Assembly: GCA_025963485.1 (NCBI GenBank) | Contig: JAOQAO010000123.1 | Location: forward strand, 1 to 48,589 | Length of the DNA stretch: 48,589 nucleotides | Direction: 5' to 3' | From: Bacteroidota bacterium | GTDB lineage: Bacteria; Bacteroidota; Bacteroidia; Chitinophagales; LD1 | Position numbers and translations under genes: made by a program | The notes under the pieces: model-generated | What the model was told of the DNA's origin: nothing | Databases searched by the model: none | Seen by the model: the letters and a program-made list of their open reading frames with translations, nothing else | Part shown: positions 1 to 8,065 of the stretch, one piece after another | Layout of the letters: each line of letters starts with the position of its first letter | Numbering within the stretch: position 1 is the first letter of the stretch

Positions 1-597
1 AATAGCTACCGCTCTCCGGGTATCGACATATTGAAAAAAGAGAAGTCCTTTTTTGTATCAAAATTCGGGGCTCCATCATATAGCCAAAAAGTCACAGCTA
101 TCGCAAAAGATGCTGCTGAATCTGCCCGCCGCAAAACAGACGAAGCCGTGCTCCATCAGGCACTCGACCTCGCCAAACTGGGTGGAGGTGCAGATAGCAA
201 ACAGGTCCTAGCCAAAATGGAGATGGATTATTATTTCAATACTGCCAATGCACCTGTCTATGATAAATATGTCAGCGACTATATCAAAAAATACGCAGCC
301 AATGATCCCAAACTTCTCAACGATGTGGCATGGCAATACTATATCAATACCAATGATGAGAAATACCTCAAAAAAGCCAAAGACTGGGCCTTCAAAGCGG
401 TGAACCTCAAAAATACCTGCGCCAACAATACCACATATGCCTACCTGCAATACAAACTCGGCAATATGTCCGAAGCCACCAAGGCATGTGACTATGCCAT
501 CCTCAAGGCCAAAGAAGAAAAGATCAATCCTCTCTCTGCCCAAGCCCTGAAAGATTCCATCAAGAAGGACGCTGCCTCAAAAAAGGCAAGCAACTAA
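1..597 (+). CDS. Thioredoxin/TPR-type protein, C-terminal part (5' end outside window)
   Basis: The reading frame is open from the first base, so the gene starts upstream of the window and only its last ~198 codons are visible; a TTG at position 31 is not a convincing start. What remains is an alpha-helical, lysine- and alanine-rich region with TPR-like helix pairs (for example DPKLLNDVAWQYY and ATYAYLQYKLGNMSEA-like segments). This pattern is common at the C-terminus of Bacteroidota thioredoxin-fold proteins, where the catalytic domain lies N-terminally. That domain is not in view, so the thioredoxin part is inference. The stop codon lies only 10 bp from the convergent radical SAM gene. Confidence 0.55.
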   Translation, partial: NSYRSPGIDILKKEKSFFVSKFGAPSYSQKVTAIAKDAAESARRKTDEAVLHQALDLAKLGGGADSKQVLAKMEMDYYFNTANAPVYDKYVSDYIKKYAANDPKLLNDVAWQYYINTNDEKYLKKAKDWAFKAVNLKNTCANNTTYAYLQYKLGNMSEATKACDYAILKAKEEKINPLSAQALKDSIKKDAASKKASN

Positions 598-607
598 AGG
601 CCGTACA

Positions 608-2028
608 TCATTGCGGATTGACATTTAATGCCGGTGGTGCGGAGGCTCCTAAATCCTGACTTGGCGCTTTCATTTTTACTTTGCTTAAGATCGACTCCAG
701 AACGGGCAACATTCCGTTCAGGTTCTTCGATTTAATCAGCACATTCCATACCGCTTCAAATTTTTTCCACCCACCTGAGTAGGCAAAGTGCTTCAACATA
801 TGTTTTGCTGAATCATGCCCGAGGCTGGCCTTGACGATATTGCTCCAGCTATAGAAATTGTCATAGGCCCACCAGTATCCGGCTTCGAGTTCATGTGCGC
901 TAAGCTTCTTTGTCTCATATACCACATGTCTCGTGTCATAAAGGTCCCAGTCCCTCGTCTTTATCCTGCCCTGCGTCTCCATATCTTTGAACAGGCGAGT
1001 GCCTGGATATGGTGTGAGGATATGATAAGTTGAGGTAGTGATTGAGTTTTTCACGCCCCAGTCCACAGTTCTCTTGAAGACATCCTGCCCATCATCATCT
1101 AGGCCAAAGACGAAACTACCGTTAATCATTATTCCAAGGCTATGAAGGCGCTGCACAGCCTTTGAATAGTCCTTCTGCAGGTTCTGTCTTTTATTGCTTT
1201 GCTTTAGGTTTTTAGGAGAGAAAGTTTCAAAACCAACAAATAAGCTTCTCAATCCTGCTTCAGCCGCTTTCTCGATGGCATCACCTTTCAATATAGAATC
1301 GATAGTTGCCGCTCCCTGGAAAACCCTGTTCATGCCCTTCATTCCGTCAAACAAATTTTTAGCAAATCTTGAATTGCCCAAAAGGTGATCATCGAGAAAA
1401 TATAAATGCCTGCCCGGCAGTCTGTCTATCTCAGCCAGCGCCTGATCAACTATCTGTGTATAAAAAGTTTGGCCGCCTTCAAAGAATGCGTCCTTATAGC
1501 AGAAATCGCAATGATGCGGACACCCTCGTGTCACGACTATTGAGTTAGGTACCAAATAAAGGTGCCGTTTGATGAGGTCTCTTCGTATGGGGGGTATATT
1601 TTCCAGCGTTCTGATACCGGAGAAATATCTTTTCTGCGGCTGGCCGTTTTTATAGTCCTTCAGAAATTGCGGAAAGGTTCCTCTCCTGGTCCTATGAATA
1701 TGGTATCAGCATGTACTTCAGCCTCATCGGGTAACGACGTCACGTGTAGCCCGCCGAGTACCACATATATTCCTTTTTGCCGGTAGTGACCGGCTATTTC
1801 ATAGGCTCGCCGGGCATTTGTAATATATATCTGTATCACCACCAGATCTGGGGTATCATTCAGGTTCAGCACCTCCACATGTTGGTCCTGCAGGTCTATC
1901 TCATCCTGCGGATCCAGATAGGCCGCCAATGTCGCCAGACCCAATGGAGGGAATAATGAATATTTAATAGGCCGCCAGAAGGGGCTTTCAGCTTCGGCTA
2001 ATGCCGGAAGGATCATCTTGACTTTCAT
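608..2028 (-). pseudogene. B12-binding radical SAM protein, disrupted by a 1-base frameshift
   Basis: The N-terminal part (2028 down to ~1660) is a cobalamin-binding Rossmann-like domain (DLVVIQIYITNARRA, VVLGGLHVTSLPDEAE). The C-terminal part carries the radical SAM cluster motif CPHHCDFC (C-x3-C-x2-C) followed by a TIM-barrel-like region with FVFGLDDDG. The first frame ends GEEPFRNF-stop at 1660. In the next frame the same DNA reads TFPQFLKDYKNGQ and runs uninterrupted into the radical SAM motif. One extra base in the short A run at 1673-1675 (T on the coding strand) would restore GEEPFPQFLKDY and a ~473-residue protein, the usual length of this class. The start is taken at MKVKMILPAL, overlapping the upstream gene by 41 bp. 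The substrate is unknown; HpnP- and BchE-like enzymes share this architecture. The frameshift may be a real mutation or a sequencing error. Confidence 0.85.
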
Positions 2029-2491
2029 ATCGCTTAGGTTTATAGAGTTTTTTAAGAATAGTCCAGAAGACAATAACAGAAACAGAACAGCAAAAAGTGA
2101 AAGGAAGAGAAATGATAAACAACGCTAATGTACCATGGGAGATATCGCTACTTGCTGTCAGTATCTTCAACATGATGCTGCCAAAAAGCAACAGGTACAT
2201 AATAACTCCCGTCATGTAAAGACTTTTCAGCTGGCGTTTTCCGGATATAATCAACTGGCTGCGATGATTCCAATCAGGTATCTGTGCCGAATTGATAGTG
2301 GTCAGCGTCACCTGAAGAATCAAATAAGCAATGTAAAGGCCCATCCAGATGGCATCATCATCTTCCATTGAGTTAAAAGTCAATAGACCTGAGCCCAGTT
2401 TCTGGTCCAGTGCCGGCAGTCCTATAAATATGCCCGCTCCGATCACCGCAGACACAACCAATGTCAAAAACCATGTCCTACGCAGTCCCAT
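1988..2491 (-). CDS. Four-TM membrane protein, paralog of the upstream gene
   Basis: About 167 residues with four hydrophobic segments (roughly residues 5-25, 50-70, 90-115 and 125-150) and a basic C-terminus. It aligns by eye with its upstream neighbour: both open with a basic stretch, then a glycine-rich helix ending in FIGLP or FLGIP, and both have a second helix followed by INSAQ or INLVQ. That alignment favours the start used here over an ATG 33 bp further upstream. It overlaps the upstream gene by 14 bp and the radical SAM gene by 41 bp, so the genes are probably co-transcribed and translationally coupled. No known domain was recognised and no function can be assigned. Confidence 0.7.
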   Translation of the reverse strand: MGLRRTWFLTLVVSAVIGAGIFIGLPALDQKLGSGLLTFNSMEDDDAIWMGLYIAYLILQVTLTTINSAQIPDWNHRSQLIISGKRQLKSLYMTGVIMYLLLFGSIMLKILTASSDISHGTLALFIISLPFTFCCSVSVIVFWTILKKLYKPKRYESQDDPSGISRS

Positions 2492-2960
2492 CGGCAATTG
2501 TATTCTCGATCTCCAGCGCTCCATCTCTGTATATCCTGATCAGTATATACTTAAACAAATACACCGAAGCCGTGCAGCAGATAATATATGGTATGGAAAA
2601 AACAAGAATGAACGGTACTGCCTCAATGAATCCAATACAAATAGCCAAAGGGAAAAAGACAATCATATATAAGACGGCCTCTGCTATATAAAAAGGATGA
2701 GGATCAGTGCAACTATCCACTGCCTTTCCCTTCCTCAGCATGAATATCGCTTGCACCAGATTGATAGCAGATAGCCAGAACTGTATGATTACATAAACTA
2801 CAAACATAGCTATAGGCAAACCTGCAAGTTCGGAATCCATGAATTGAAATGGCTTATCGTCTATCAGCAGAAAGAAGATATAAGGAATGCCCAGGAATAG
2901 CAATCCTCCCATCAGCAGCGATACACCAAATGCACGCAGTGCCACTCTATATAGTTTCAT
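2478..2960 (-). CDS. Four-TM membrane protein, paralog of the downstream gene
   Basis: A 160-residue protein with four predicted membrane helices (about 8-33, 48-72, 92-115 and 117-142) and a short charged tail. It is a tandem paralog of the next gene in the operon. Its start overlaps the stop of the DUF1361 gene by 14 bp, and its own end overlaps the next start by 14 bp. The identical overlap lengths fit a duplication that kept the junction. Function unknown. The genes around it are also polytopic membrane proteins. Confidence 0.7.
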   Translation of the reverse strand: MKLYRVALRAFGVSLLMGGLLFLGIPYIFFLLIDDKPFQFMDSELAGLPIAMFVVYVIIQFWLSAINLVQAIFMLRKGKAVDSCTDPHPFYIAEAVLYMIVFFPLAICIGFIEAVPFILVFSIPYIICCTASVYLFKYILIRIYRDGALEIENTIADGTA

Positions 2961-3606
2961 GATAGTTGGCTTTATGACTGATCAGGTAAAAAACCGAATA
3001 GCTCAGGCATAGCATCACGCAGATGGTCGCGGTGACCTGTATCGGCATGGGATGCTGGAAAGGATGTATCAGCTCGGTCAGCGACCGGCGCATCAGGTAG
3101 ATAGGCCGGAAGAAAATGTCCCAGCTATTCCACCGGAGGAAGCGACCTACGTAGATGCCATATCCTGAACTCATAAACAATACCACAAGTCCAAACCACA
3201 ATGTAGGTGATGAAAAATGGGCTTGCAGCTTACTGTGCACGTTGCGCACGGAGACTAGTGTCAGTAGCAGCCCTACCCACGCAAAGGTGCTCACCAGCAT
3301 CACATCATACCACATAGGTATCATGACGCGCTGCCTCAGGTGCAGCAGGTCGGTAATGATATATGGACCATTGGGCAGGAAAAGCACCCAGAGTGCCAGG
3401 ATGCCAAGTGGCATGACCTTGCTTTTTTTCAGGTCAAACTCCATAAACATCAGACTCAGCACATACGGCACCCAGGCCAGTATCAGGTTCCATATCAGGA
3501 ATATAAATGAAGGGCTCAGCGACCATCTCATGCGGGTGATCTCCATGCCGCCGCAGAAGGCGGTAAATACCATAAATGCGGCTGTTATCTTTTTTTGGGT
3601 TGTCAT
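2947..3606 (-). CDS. DUF1361 family membrane protein
   Basis: A ~219-residue polytopic membrane protein. It carries the hallmark DUF1361 segments: FLPNGPYIITDLLHL in the first half and SGYGIYVGRFLRWNSWDIFF in the second, separated by hydrophobic helices. The start is placed at MTTQKKITAAF rather than an ATG 42 bp upstream, because the longer version would run into the preceding gene, whereas this one leaves a 20-bp gap. It is in an operon with a DUF4173-like protein upstream and two 4-TM paralogs downstream. The biochemical role of DUF1361 is not established. Confidence 0.85.
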   Translation of the reverse strand: MTTQKKITAAFMVFTAFCGGMEITRMRWSLSPSFIFLIWNLILAWVPYVLSLMFMEFDLKKSKVMPLGILALWVLFLPNGPYIITDLLHLRQRVMIPMWYDVMLVSTFAWVGLLLTLVSVRNVHSKLQAHFSSPTLWFGLVVLFMSSGYGIYVGRFLRWNSWDIFFRPIYLMRRSLTELIHPFQHPMPIQVTATICVMLCLSYSVFYLISHKANYHETI

Positions 3607-3626
3607 TGTTTTCAGGTTTAAAGTGG

Positions 3627-5177
3627 TTATCTGAGTTGAACAGGGCATACGAGTTTATGGTCAGCTATCATTTTCTCGACAGCATGGAGATTGTTTGATT
3701 TGCTCATGCAGTGCGAGCGCCAGTGATGAGGGGCATAGTCGCGCTCGAGATAGAGGTATTTATTCCATAACATGTCCTTGATCTCCTTGTTATAGTAAGG
3801 AGTATAGTTATCCCTGCTAAATGCTGAAGGTTTTGCGCTGCTATCTATCTGTGCTTTCAGGGATTTATCTTCCACTATATAGTATTGGAATAGCTGCGCG
3901 AAATTGGTGTGACCCAGTTCAGCCAGGTAGCGCTGGTCTATCTCCATGGTCTTATTTGCCTGGAAGTGGTCTATATCAAAAGTCGTAATGACAGTGTCCC
4001 AGTCGACCGGGCAGGCTACTATCATTAGTGTGTATGCGATCCAGGCATTTTTGCGAAAGAGGAACCAGTTATTCTTGCGCTGGAATATTTTGATAAAGGT
4101 GGTAACCAAACCTGCCACGCACAAAAAGAGATACACGTAAACTCCGATGCGCTTATGCGTCAGGCCGAAGTCATAGATATACACCGTATTGCGATAAACA
4201 GTGGACAGGACGAGCATCAGATTCTGCGCGATCCATATATAGGCCAGCCCCTTCAGCCATTTATTCCCTTCATAGAAATTCAGGTATCCACGGAAGTAAA
4301 ACAGTATCACAGTTACTGCGAGTATGATGGACGCGATCAGCGAGTTAGTGCCGTTGTGAAGGTATTGCGAGAAGGTGATACCCGCCGGTGTCGAGTGCAG
4401 GAAACCAAGATAGTATATATCAAGGCCGTTGACAGTAGCGAGGAGCACATTTAGCAGGATCAGTAGTAGTACACCTGTGTACACCAGGTTTGAGACCGAT
4501 ATAGGACTATCTTTGATATGATCGTCATGCGAGACCGGGGGCAATTCATCTGAAGCCTCATGATCTGCCTTTTGAAAAAGCCCAATGATGCGCTGCTTGA
4601 AAAAGCCATACATAAAGAAGAACCCCAGCAGCGTGAAGAACACCCAGCCGATGGAGATGAAGTCAAAGTTGATCTTAGCGGCATACTGGTCAAAGATGGG
4701 ATTGCCGGAGCGATAGATAAAGAAAAATATGACGAAGATGATCACAGGAAGTATCGCCAGCAGGACCTTATCGAACACCTTTGTCCTGCCTGAGTCCACA
4801 TGCGGCGAGTTGAGTCCCCGGACCATATCTATGATCATAAATACGCCTACGCCGATGATCGAGTATAGCGAGTGAAACCATGCGATGATGAAAGAGGATT
4901 CGCGGTCCATGCTCACACCGGCCAGCAGGACCAGCGAGATCATATCAGCCGCAAAGGGCAGGGTAGTATCATACCAAAACACAAAAAACGATGATACAAT
5001 ACACCCTGCCGATGCAGCCAGGAAGGCCTTGCTTCGTATCAGTGAACTATCCCTGACGGCCAGCAGCGCGACCAGCAGGATATTAAACAAAAGATAGTTG
5101 AACCCTGCCGACTGCTTATAAAATAAGAAGCTGAACGCGGCGGTGGACAGGACAATGGGGATGTCATTCCTTTTCAT
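3627..5177 (-). CDS. DUF4173/DUF4153-like polytopic membrane protein
   Basis: A 516-residue protein with about ten to twelve hydrophobic segments. The long central region ends in YIYDFGLTHKRIGVYVYLF, the signature I associate with DUF4173/DUF4153 proteins. It is followed by a soluble C-terminal part of ~130 residues containing DWDTVITTFDIDHF and a tryptophan/histidine-rich segment. It is the first gene of a five-gene minus-strand operon. Members of this family are often next to winged-helix regulators in Bacteroidota, and one occurs ~1.1 kb away here in a separate unit. Function unknown. The family name is from memory of the motif. Confidence 0.75.
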   Translation of the reverse strand: MKRNDIPIVLSTAAFSFLFYKQSAGFNYLLFNILLVALLAVRDSSLIRSKAFLAASAGCIVSSFFVFWYDTTLPFAADMISLVLLAGVSMDRESSFIIAWFHSLYSIIGVGVFMIIDMVRGLNSPHVDSGRTKVFDKVLLAILPVIIFVIFFFIYRSGNPIFDQYAAKINFDFISIGWVFFTLLGFFFMYGFFKQRIIGLFQKADHEASDELPPVSHDDHIKDSPISVSNLVYTGVLLLILLNVLLATVNGLDIYYLGFLHSTPAGITFSQYLHNGTNSLIASIILAVTVILFYFRGYLNFYEGNKWLKGLAYIWIAQNLMLVLSTVYRNTVYIYDFGLTHKRIGVYVYLFLCVAGLVTTFIKIFQRKNNWFLFRKNAWIAYTLMIVACPVDWDTVITTFDIDHFQANKTMEIDQRYLAELGHTNFAQLFQYYIVEDKSLKAQIDSSAKPSAFSRDNYTPYYNKEIKDMLWNKYLYLERDYAPHHWRSHCMSKSNNLHAVEKMIADHKLVCPVQLR

Positions 5178-5253
5178 AATGGTGATTTGTGTTTTGGTTA
5201 AGTACTATTGTTTCATGCAGTTGTTATTTCATGGCATTTTGATTATTCCCGAC

Positions 5254-5286
5254 AACCCTCAAAGGGTTTAAAACCCTTTGAGGGTT
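5254..5286. repeat. 33-bp palindromic intergenic element
   Basis: Two perfect 16-nt complementary arms (5254-5269 and 5271-5286) are separated by a single A. The unit is built from CCCTCAAAGGG and its complement. It lies in the 128-bp gap upstream of the DUF4173-like gene, on the promoter side rather than the terminator side, so it is unlikely to be that operon's terminator. It resembles short palindromic repeats dispersed in Bacteroidota intergenic regions. Confidence 0.8.
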
Positions 5287-5305
5287 AACCCGGTGGTGTA
5301 ATACT

Positions 5306-5482
5306 TCATTCATTGTACAGAGTGCCCAGCAGCTTGTGTACGATACCGACCACAAGCATTTTTCGTTTATACTTCTTCTCATCCTTATCGTCTTTGCGCA
5401 ACTCTTCCTCGAGGGTCTTCGCCGTTTCCTTTGCTACATGGTGTGCCGACAGCAGCATCGCATTTTTGATCAGGTTTAGCAT
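5306..5482 (-). CDS. Small 58-aa reading frame, possible transposase C-terminal remnant
   Basis: This short frame reads MLNLIKNAMLLSAHHVAKE at its start and ends KMLVVGIVHKLLGTLYNE. It is helical and lysine/glutamate-rich. The end resembles the last residues of IS110-family transposases, which often finish with a vARKLL-type helix, so it may be the tail of a decayed insertion sequence. A stop codon lies six codons upstream in the same frame, and no other transposase sequence is recognisable. It could also be a genuine small protein. It is flanked by the 33-bp palindrome. Confidence 0.35.
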   Translation of the reverse strand: MLNLIKNAMLLSAHHVAKETAKTLEEELRKDDKDEKKYKRKMLVVGIVHKLLGTLYNE

Positions 5483-5594
5483 ACAGCATATTTTATGTTA
5501 TTCATATCCAGACTTTACTGGTCTTCGATCTTCAGGCACCATCCAGATCACATAACCTGCTCTTGAGCCAAAAGACCTGGAAAGTCTCTTCCCC

Positions 5595-6095
5595 CTAGAA
5601 AATGGTGTTGAGCCGTTCCATCTCCACGACCTTCTGCAGTTGCCTGATCTTGCTGTGCACAAACCACAGTGGTATGATACCTACTACGCCGAATGAACAA
5701 TCGACCAGTCTCCACCACACAGGTATGCCTCTGACAGCGCCCATCGCAAAGGCAAACGGTATGATAAGCATGCAGGCTATCATCCCAAACTCTACGACCC
5801 AGATATTGCGCACGGGGTCTTTGATCACGCCGTAGAAAAGTACTGCGATCACGATATGTGCGAAGGCCAGCCAGTCATAACCGTAAAAGAGAACTTCATT
5901 GCAGCTGAACAATGCTTCTCTGATATACATCAGGAATGCATATACCGGGGTCCATGACTGCGGCACTATATCCAGCAGGAAAGAGATACCCGTTTTGGCC
6001 GGGATAGCTGTGAGGCCACTTATGGCCAGCGACACCATAAAAAACCAAATGAGGTAACTGATCTGTTTGCGAAGGGCGATGGTCTTGTAGTCCAT
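5595..6095 (-). CDS. Four- to five-TM membrane protein of unknown function
   Basis: A 166-residue protein with hydrophobic helices at about 12-35, 45-60, 74-92, 100-122 and 125-146, and a charged C-terminal tail. No known domain was recognised. Just upstream of its start is an inverted CTTTG-N5-CAAAG site, which is also found before the regulator operon at 7266. This suggests shared control by the winged-helix protein encoded next to it. The transcription unit appears to be single-gene. Confidence 0.65.
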   Translation of the reverse strand: MDYKTIALRKQISYLIWFFMVSLAISGLTAIPAKTGISFLLDIVPQSWTPVYAFLMYIREALFSCNEVLFYGYDWLAFAHIVIAVLFYGVIKDPVRNIWVVEFGMIACMLIIPFAFAMGAVRGIPVWWRLVDCSFGVVGIIPLWFVHSKIRQLQKVVEMERLNTIF

Positions 6096-6115
6096 TTTTA
6101 TTTATTTTAAAAGCA

Positions 6116-6130
6116 CTTTGAATTACAAAG
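6116..6130. promoter_or_regulatory. Putative operator CTTTG-AATTA-CAAAG
   Basis: An inverted repeat lies 20 bp before the start of the 166-aa membrane protein gene. It has the same arms and the same 5-bp spacer as the site at 7276-7290. The flanks are also similar (TTTAAAAG before it, TA after it). It is probably bound by the winged-helix regulator encoded at 6290-6589; that link is inferred from position and from the shared site. Confidence 0.5.
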
Positions 6131-6223
6131 TATATTATCAAAAAATTAGGAGCTTATTCACTCCAGTTATAAATACGTTTCCATTCACTCTTTATTGCTC
6201 CCGCGAAAAGAGTTGTCTTATTC

Positions 6224-6278
6224 CCCCTCTCCACAAGTGTGGAGAGGGGAGATCAAATTTGCCTTAGCAAATTTGATC
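6224..6278. repeat. Two adjacent intergenic stem-loops
   Basis: The first is a 12-bp stem (CCCCTCTCCACA, 2-nt loop, complement). One base later comes a second 12-bp stem, GATCAAATTTGC with loop CTTA. This double-palindrome arrangement, followed by GGGGTGAGG, is related in style to elements at 10693-10741 and 48433-48459. It lies 12 bp past the stop of the regulator gene and could end transcription, but there is no T tract after it. Confidence 0.75.
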
Positions 6279-6289
6279 GGGGTGAGGCA

Positions 6290-6589
6290 CTACTCGCTTT
6301 GCCTTATCATATCTTCCAGCGCTTTCAGGTGGTGGTTGAACTCTATTCTCCCCAGCTTCGTCGCCATATAGGTCGTCTTCGTTTTCTTGCCTACAAATTC
6401 CTTTTTCACAGCTATGTATTCCAGCTTCTCCAGCGCCGTGATGTGGCTCGCCAGGTTGCCGTCGGTCACATCGAGCAGCTCTTTCAGCGCGAGGAAATCC
6501 ACACTCGCATTGACCATCAGCGCAGACATGATGCCCAGCCTGATCCTATTTTCGAACGCCTTATTTAACCTGTCTATAAAACTTTTCAC
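6290..6589 (-). CDS. Winged-helix transcriptional regulator (HTH_34 type)
   Basis: A 99-residue protein made almost entirely of one winged-helix domain. The recognition region is LKELLDVTDGNLASHITALEK, followed by a wing with KKEFVGKKTKTTYMATKLG and a C-terminal helix. This fits the short MarR/PadR-like family called HTH_34 (PF13601). It is 14 bp downstream of a membrane protein gene, a common pairing in Bacteroidota in which the regulator controls its own operon. Likely targets are the two CTTTG-N5-CAAAG sites at 6116 and 7276. The ligand is unknown. Confidence 0.85.
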   Translation of the reverse strand: MKSFIDRLNKAFENRIRLGIMSALMVNASVDFLALKELLDVTDGNLASHITALEKLEYIAVKKEFVGKKTKTTYMATKLGRIEFNHHLKALEDMIRQSE

Positions 6590-6603
6590 AATAACTTTCT
6601 CCT

Positions 6604-7266
6604 TTACCAGTACTTCTTCTCTTTGGGCACCGCCTCATAGCGGATATACATGATCAGCCCATATATGATATGCAGTATACCAAACCCTATCGCCCACAAT
6701 GTCACTCCGTATCCCAGGTAGAGGCAGCCTATCAGCCCCAAAATAATTTCCGAAATACCCAGCCACCTCACTTCATCCAGTGTATACTTCGATCCATTGA
6801 GTAGGGCCAGCCCGTAGAATATCAGCGTGCATGGCGGTATTATACCAAACCACCTGAACTTAAATAACAGTATCAGGCAAAATATACCGCCCGTGGCGAG
6901 CGGAATAAAAAGATTGATCATAAACCTCAGCACTGCCGGGTCCCATATCTTTTGTCCGTCGGCCCTGGCCTTGCGCGTGGTGAAATAAGAACCAACTGCC
7001 AACGCCAGGAAAAGCGTAATACCAGCATCGGCAAAGCAGAAAGTATAAAAATCAAGATCGAGGTCTACCGGCAGGCTATGCGCGATCGCCCGGTATCCGG
7101 TCGCCATCTGCTTATTCACATATACATAAAATGCCGCTGCGCCTGCCAGCGCAAAAAATCCTGCGAATACTCCCGATAGTCCACTCAGCGACAGGAACCG
7201 CGATGAGCGCTCCATCATGGTCTTGATCTCCGAGAGCTGTTGTAAATGGTCTGTTTTTTGATTCAT
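6604..7266 (-). CDS. Six-TM membrane protein co-transcribed with the HTH_34 regulator
   Basis: A 220-residue protein. A short soluble N-terminus (LQQLSEIKTMMERSSRFLSLSGLSG) precedes about six hydrophobic helices arranged as three pairs. It is followed after 14 bp by the winged-helix regulator. Proteins of this type regularly accompany HTH_34 regulators in Bacteroidota and may act in sensing, but no function is established. A good TTTG-N19-TAGCTTTG promoter lies upstream, and an inverted repeat overlaps its -7 element. Confidence 0.7.
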   Translation of the reverse strand: MNQKTDHLQQLSEIKTMMERSSRFLSLSGLSGVFAGFFALAGAAAFYVYVNKQMATGYRAIAHSLPVDLDLDFYTFCFADAGITLFLALAVGSYFTTRKARADGQKIWDPAVLRFMINLFIPLATGGIFCLILLFKFRWFGIIPPCTLIFYGLALLNGSKYTLDEVRWLGISEIILGLIGCLYLGYGVTLWAIGFGILHIIYGLIMYIRYEAVPKEKKYW

Positions 7267-7275
7267 TTAAAAGTA

Positions 7276-7316
7276 CTTTGTACTGCAAAGCTAAATTCAA
7301 AAATCAATATTCCAAA
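7276..7316 (-). promoter_or_regulatory. Promoter plus operator of the membrane protein/HTH_34 operon
   Basis: Read on the minus strand: TTTG (7316-7313), 19 bp, then TAGCTTTG (7293-7286), a near-ideal Bacteroidota sigma-A promoter. The inverted repeat CTTTG-TACTG-CAAAG (7276-7290) overlaps the -7 element and the likely start site, so a bound regulator would block transcription. A matching site sits before the gene ending at 5595. Confidence 0.65.
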
Positions 7317-7346
7317 TACTTTCTTCAAAAAAAATGTGAACTCCGA

Positions 7347-7378
7347 TTTGATAATGAAGATAAGCTGGGCTACCTTCG
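7347..7378 (+). promoter_or_regulatory. Promoter of the DUF962 gene
   Basis: TTTG, 20 bp, then TACCTTCG (one mismatch to TAnnTTTG), ending 16 bp before the ATG at 7395. It is arranged back to back with the promoter of the minus-strand operon. Confidence 0.5.
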
Positions 7379-7394
7379 ATACAAATCGACAGCT

Positions 7395-7736
7395 ATGGCA
7401 GAGAAAGAATACAAAAGCTTTTGGGCATTCTACCCATACTACCTCAGAGAACACTCGGACCCTTTCAACAGGACCCTGCATTTCATCGGTACCGGGCTCG
7501 TCATCACAAGCTTCCTCGCTGGCATCGTCACTATGAAATGGTACTTTTTTGCCATTATACCCGTCCTCGGGTATGGCTTTGCCTGGGTAGGTCATTTCTT
7601 CGTCGAGAAAAACCGCCCCGCCACATTCACCTATCCCCTGTGGAGCCTCGGATCGGATTTCGTCATGTTCTGGCACATCCTCACCGGCCAGATACAGAAA
7701 AAGGTCGATGACGCACATCAGGCCGCTTCGAAGTAA
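7395..7736 (+). CDS. DUF962 / Mpo1-like membrane protein
   Basis: A 113-residue protein with the family signature in order: FWAFYPYYLREHSDPFNRTLHFIGT, a hydrophobic hairpin, then GHFFVEKNRPATF and a last hydrophobic stretch ending in FWHIL. Conserved histidines in the first motif and GHFFVEKN fit the Fe(II)-dependent 2-hydroxy fatty acid dioxygenase family described for yeast Mpo1. The bacterial function is not established. The ATG at 7395 is chosen over an in-frame one 117 bp upstream because a promoter-like TTTG-N20-TACCTTCG lies between them and the extra residues look non-coding. Confidence 0.85.
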   Translation: MAEKEYKSFWAFYPYYLREHSDPFNRTLHFIGTGLVITSFLAGIVTMKWYFFAIIPVLGYGFAWVGHFFVEKNRPATFTYPLWSLGSDFVMFWHILTGQIQKKVDDAHQAASK

Positions 7737-8065
7737 AACAAGCATTTTATAATTCAAATCTGATCCAGCGCTGGCTCAAAAGCCCGGGATGAACATTGTA
7801 TTATCCGTGTTTATCCATTTATATTCCGGATACCATCCATAACATCCGGAGTATGTTGTATCTGTATTAAGCCTCTCCAAGGGTGTAACGATACCCTCAT
7901 CCTTTCCCCGCACATTTCCTCCATAAAAAGCATAGTTTTTTACCATAAATAAGCGATTAAAGGGCCCATTTTTGCTACTTTTTTATATTGATTATCAAAC
8001 AATTGCATCATTTCTGTAACTAATATTAATTCTCGTCGTATCAGAGAGTAATTAAAGCACTTGTT
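7737..8065 (+). other. Intergenic region before the secreted CxxC paralogs
   Basis: No reading frame here is convincing. The region contains a hairpin-like segment (TCCGGAT, 12-nt loop, ATCCGGA near 7818-7845) and TATCCGTGTTTATCC, a phrase that recurs as ATCCGTG tracts before the TolC gene. The last ~100 bp are AT-rich and probably hold the promoter for the gene at 8066. No clean TAnnTTTG element was found. Confidence 0.5.

Noticed and set aside
7263-7757. 164-residue minus-strand frame opposite the DUF962 gene
   Set aside because: It is an antisense shadow with no domain-like sequence, while the plus strand carries a clear DUF962 protein with a promoter.
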